From the NCBI GenBank assembly GCA_004556975.1, contig SFFD01000005.1, positions 9,385 through 73,384 on the forward strand: a stretch of 64,000 nt of DNA. The letters are read 5' to 3'. Below the pieces are notes generated by a model that was not told the DNA's origin, did not search any database, and worked only from the letters and a program-made list of their open reading frames with translations. This DNA is from Oscillospiraceae bacterium. GTDB taxonomy: Bacteria; Bacillota; Clostridia; Oscillospirales; Ruminococcaceae. A program made the translations under genes and the position numbers. The first letter of the stretch is position 1. Every line of letters begins with the position of its first letter. Shown here one piece after another: positions 61,562 to 64,000 of the stretch.

Positions 61562-62389
61562 TTATTCGCTGAGCGGCTGAACGGCGATGGCTTCGTCCAT
61601 CATGCGCTCATAATCTTCTGCGGTCATTCCGGAAAGAACGGCGTTGACGGCGTCAAGAAGCTCGGTGTTGCCTTTGCGGATAGAAATGCCGATGTTGATA
61701 TCCTCATCGGAAACGGCAAAGTCGTCATCGCTGCCGGTGAAGTCGAGCATTGTAAGGTCGTCGTATGCCATAAGGGCGGCGGTGCCGGTGGGTTTGTCGG
61801 TTACAATGTAATCAACGGCGCCGGTTTCAAGCGCAACAAGCATTGCAGGGGCGGTCTCCTGAGCGGTAAGAATGTTTGCGTCCTTAATCTGGGGAAGGCA
61901 TACATCATACCAAATGGTGTTAAGCTGAGAAGTGCAGGTACCGCCTGCAAGATCGGAAATGCCGGAAGCGGAAGCATAGGGGCTGTCCTTTTTGGTAAGG
62001 GTGACTATGGTTGCATAGTAATAGGGAAGGGAGAAATCCACCTGCTCAAGACGTTCGGCGGTAATGGACTGACCGGCTATTGCCATATCCACGTCGCCGG
62101 ATTTAACAGCAAGCACAAGGGATTCCCAGTCAAGCTTTACTATTTCAAGCTCTTTGCCCATGCTTTCTGCAATAAGCTTTGCCATCATTACATCGTAACC
62201 GTAAGCATAGCTGTTGCTTCCGGAAATTTTAACCGCACCGTTGGCGTCGGTTGCCTGGCTCCAGTTATAGGGAGCGTAAGAGCATTCCATGGCAACGCGA
62301 AGTACGTTTTCGTTGTTTTCCGCTTTGCTGCAAGACGCAAAGGAAAGGCACATAACAGCTGCAAGTACAAAAGCAATAATCTTCTTCAT
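61562..62389 (-). CDS. Amino acid ABC importer substrate-binding lipoprotein (lysine predicted)
   Basis: A 275-residue exported lipoprotein with signal peptide and lipobox Cys20 (SFASC), followed by a periplasmic-binding-type domain of the SBP_bac_3 family (VAMECSYAPYNW, GYDVMMAKLIAESMGKELEIV, DWESLVLAVKSGDVDMAIAGQSIT, GTCTSQLNTI, TGAVDYIVTDKPTG, GISIRKGN). AAGGAA precedes the ATG by six bases. The lysine riboswitch immediately upstream makes lysine the best guess for the ligand. Confidence 0.93.
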   Translation of the reverse strand: MKKIIAFVLAAVMCLSFASCSKAENNENVLRVAMECSYAPYNWSQATDANGAVKISGSNSYAYGYDVMMAKLIAESMGKELEIVKLDWESLVLAVKSGDVDMAIAGQSITAERLEQVDFSLPYYYATIVTLTKKDSPYASASGISDLAGGTCTSQLNTIWYDVCLPQIKDANILTAQETAPAMLVALETGAVDYIVTDKPTGTAALMAYDDLTMLDFTGSDDDFAVSDEDINIGISIRKGNTELLDAVNAVLSGMTAEDYERMMDEAIAVQPLSE

Positions 62390-62442
62390 TAAAAATTCCT
62401 TCTTTCTAAAAATAATTCAGGTTTTATTTTTGCAACAAAAAA

Positions 62443-62474
62443 ACCATGAATACTTTCAGATGAAGACTCATGGT
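62443..62474 (-). terminator. Expression-platform terminator of the lysine riboswitch
   Basis: Minus strand ACCATGA and TCATGGT arms (62468-62474, 62443-62449) followed by TTTTTTTG. It lies between the aptamer and the start codon. Confidence 0.8.
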
Positions 62475-62529
62475 AACATTCCAAATAAATGTTTTGTGAA
62501 GACGGCGGCGTCCCGCCGCTTCGCTTAAA

Positions 62530-62703
62530 CCAATGATAGCTCTCCACCGAAGTGACAGTCCGTAAGATATTCTCTCACGCCCCAGCCAATGCAGACAAAA
62601 CACGGTGCCGGCAAAAGCTTCGGCAAAGCACCCTTTCACTCCGGACGGAAACCGCTTTTCCAAAATGTCCGGCGCTACTTATGAGCTTTGCGCCTCTACC
62701 ATT
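62530..62703 (-). promoter_or_regulatory. Lysine riboswitch (L box)
   Basis: On the minus strand the aptamer begins GGTAGAGGCGC and ends GGAGAGCTATC; P1 pairs ATGGTAG with CTATCAT. The conserved internal blocks are all present: AGTGAAAGG then TTTGCCGAAGC, TTGGCTGGGG, and CTGTCACTTCGGTGGAGAG. A GC-rich hairpin and a terminator follow. Lysine binding is expected to favour termination and shut off the importer. Confidence 0.93.
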
Positions 62704-62782
62704 GTTTATGGCAAAGCCAAAAACAATTTTAAGTATTCAGTTTTTTGCATAGCCATCAGCTTTTTGAATGACTATGTGAGCA

Positions 62783-62811
62783 AGTATAGCAAAGCACAAA
62801 TAAAATGTCAA
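62783..62811 (-). promoter_or_regulatory. Promoter of the lysine riboswitch operon
   Basis: Minus strand TTGACA (62806-62811), 17-base spacer, TATACT (62783-62788); the transcript starts about 70 bases before the aptamer. Confidence 0.85.
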
Positions 62812-62827
62812 CAGTTTTTTTAAAAAA

Positions 62828-62992
62828 ATCCGCGGCAAAGAAAAAATCGCAAAATTTTCTTCACCGCGGATAATTTTTTGCAGGGCAAGCTAAACCACCG
62901 AACAAATAAACAAAAAGAATAAAAGACTTACAAAATATCAAATAAAAGAGACTGAAGAAGTAATAAAGAAAGAGATAATCGCCCTGCAAAAA
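62828..62992. repeat. Nested inverted repeats with an A-rich core, possible small RNA
   Basis: The left element is a hairpin with ATCCGCGG (62828-62835) and CCGCGGAT (62864-62871). Next to it, TTTTTGCAGGGC (62875-62886) is complementary to GCCCTGCAAAAA (62981-62992), 94 bases away. The enclosed segment is strongly purine-rich on the plus strand and holds no gene. On the minus strand the outer repeat would be followed by the strong hairpin and a T run, as in a 160-base terminated transcript. TATAAT on the minus strand at 63027-63032 could be its -10, but no good -35 is seen. The remaining bases to 63110 hold nothing I can name. Confidence 0.4.
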
Positions 62993-63110
62993 GGCTTTTT
63001 TAAAGGTCTTTTTCCTTCCCGTATTTATTATACATTCTTTAAACCGCAATTCCCAGTAAAATTTTTGATGAAATGTACATTTTAATGCATAGCTTTGTTA
63101 TTTTACGCAG

Positions 63111-63139
63111 TTGAATAATTATGTATTTAATGTTATAAT
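63111..63139 (+). promoter_or_regulatory. Promoter of the WYL regulator gene
   Basis: TTGAAT (63111-63116), 17-base spacer, TATAAT (63134-63139). Confidence 0.8.
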
Positions 63140-63173
63140 ACAGCAAAAAAGGATTTGTATTGGGGTGAGTGAA

Positions 63174-64000
63174 ATGGCGCTTGAAAACCGTACTCTGCTG
63201 GTACTTAAATATCTTTGGGAAAACACAGATGAAGAACACACGGCTACCATTGCGGATTTAAGAGAATTTATAGTAAATTCCGGTCTTTCAAAGCCTGACC
63301 CGCGCCCGATAAAAAAAGATATTGAGCAACTTTGCGAGCTTGGCATTGATATTGTATGCAACCGAAGCACCCAAAACAGATATTTTGTCGCTTCGCGCAA
63401 TTTTGACACCGCGGAGGTTAAGCTTCTTATTGACGCGGTACAGTCGTCGCGTTCAATTGCAAGGGACAAAAGCCGCAATCTTGTAAAAAAACTTGCTGTT
63501 TTTGTAAATCCGGGACAGAAAAACGTGCTGAAGCGTCAGCTTTATATGGACGAAAGAGTAAAGGCCGACAACGAACACATTATGATAATCGTCGATAAGA
63601 TTTTTTCCGCAATAGCGGGAAAAAAGCGCATCAGCTTCCGCTATATTGAATATACAAGGGAAAAAAGAAAGGCATACCGCCACGGCGGCTATATATATGA
63701 GGTTTCTCCCTATGACATGATATGGAGCAGCGATCTTTATTATTTTACCGCTTTTGACGAAAAAGAAAAAAAGGGGAAAATTTTTCGTGCAGACAGGGTC
63801 GACACTCTTGAGATACTCAATACTCCGACAAGCAAAAAGCCGAAAGGATATAAAATTTCAGAGTACCATTCAAGAATTTTTTCCATGTATAAGGGCCCGA
63901 CGTATGAGGTGACCTTAAAATGCGAAAACGCGCTTATGAACAACATAATCGACCGGTTCGGAGAAAAGGTGCATACTGAAATCCTTGATGATGAACATTT
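63174..64000 (+). CDS. WYL-domain transcriptional regulator, partial at the window end
   Basis: At least 275 residues, running off the right edge without a stop. The N-terminal winged helix (MALENRTLLVLKYLWENTD ... ADLREFIVNSGL, then PIKKDIEQLCELGIDI) is followed by a WYL domain from about residue 125 (KRISFRYIEY, YEVSPYDMIWSSDLYYFTAF, FRADRVDTLEIL). WYL proteins sense ligands, often nucleic-acid-related, and control stress, DNA-damage or defence genes; the target here lies outside the window. GGGGTGA precedes the ATG by five bases. Confidence 0.9.
   Translation, partial: MALENRTLLVLKYLWENTDEEHTATIADLREFIVNSGLSKPDPRPIKKDIEQLCELGIDIVCNRSTQNRYFVASRNFDTAEVKLLIDAVQSSRSIARDKSRNLVKKLAVFVNPGQKNVLKRQLYMDERVKADNEHIMIIVDKIFSAIAGKKRISFRYIEYTREKRKAYRHGGYIYEVSPYDMIWSSDLYYFTAFDEKEKKGKIFRADRVDTLEILNTPTSKKPKGYKISEYHSRIFSMYKGPTYEVTLKCENALMNNIIDRFGEKVHTEILDDEH

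Overview
This 64 kb window, roughly half G+C, reads as chromosomal DNA of a spore-forming, low-redundancy Clostridia-type Firmicute, probably a gut Oscillospirales-like lineage. The evidence is a spoIIID gene, the GdpP c-di-AMP phosphodiesterase next to rplI-dnaB, the tilS-hpt-ftsH block, a DUF1934-argS pair, a DUF4364 gene, a lysine riboswitch, strong AGGAGG ribosome binding sites and frequent TTG/GTG starts. The taxon is inference from gene content, not from a marker phylogeny. There is no rRNA, no tRNA that I can recognise, no CRISPR array, no transposase and no phage module.

Left part (1-20 kb): a BrnQ-type transporter faces a nine-gene minus-strand operon (1482-10671). It encodes every step from DAHP to prephenate, phenylpyruvate and 4-hydroxyphenylpyruvate, plus an aminotransferase, and includes a fused AroE-AroK enzyme. 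After a TetR gene, a cation:proton antiporter, a Ser-rich surface protein and a GNAT-YoaP protein comes a TrpXYZ-type ABC importer. It is preceded by a 42-codon open frame with 13 Tyr/Phe codons and then by an intrinsic terminator, which is the layout of a transcription attenuator for an aromatic amino acid importer.

Middle (19.8-47 kb): a CpsB-type phosphatase, an Ig-like membrane protein and two tandem Wzz/BY-kinases with Tyr-Gly-rich tails sit without any sugar polymerase genes. An ABC exporter and a membrane protein with 25-residue repeats follow. An antibiotic-resistance-type ABC-F gene has a leader with mutually exclusive hairpins. pyrG (also with a terminator in its leader), purB, purA and glmS run rightward. 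ddl-murI-DUF1934-argS, a DUF4364 gene, a PsuG fused to a long Pro/Gln/Tyr-rich tail with a zinc-finger-like end, an LCP-like protein and spoIIID run leftward. A processive GT2 follows.

Right part (47-64 kb): tmk; gdpP-rplI-dnaB-tilS; hpt-ftsH; a small ECF sigma operon with a 57-residue protein that resembles part of sigma region 4; a DUF523 gene; ispD-ispF; and an amino acid ABC importer under a clear lysine riboswitch. The window ends inside a WYL-domain regulator.

The most unusual window-wide signal is the octamer TTGAGCAC (reverse complement GTGCTCAA). I count about 32 copies on the two strands where about 2 would be expected by chance. It occurs inside genes and as inverted pairs forming hairpins and terminators, a pattern reminiscent of DNA-uptake sequences in Neisseria and Haemophilus.
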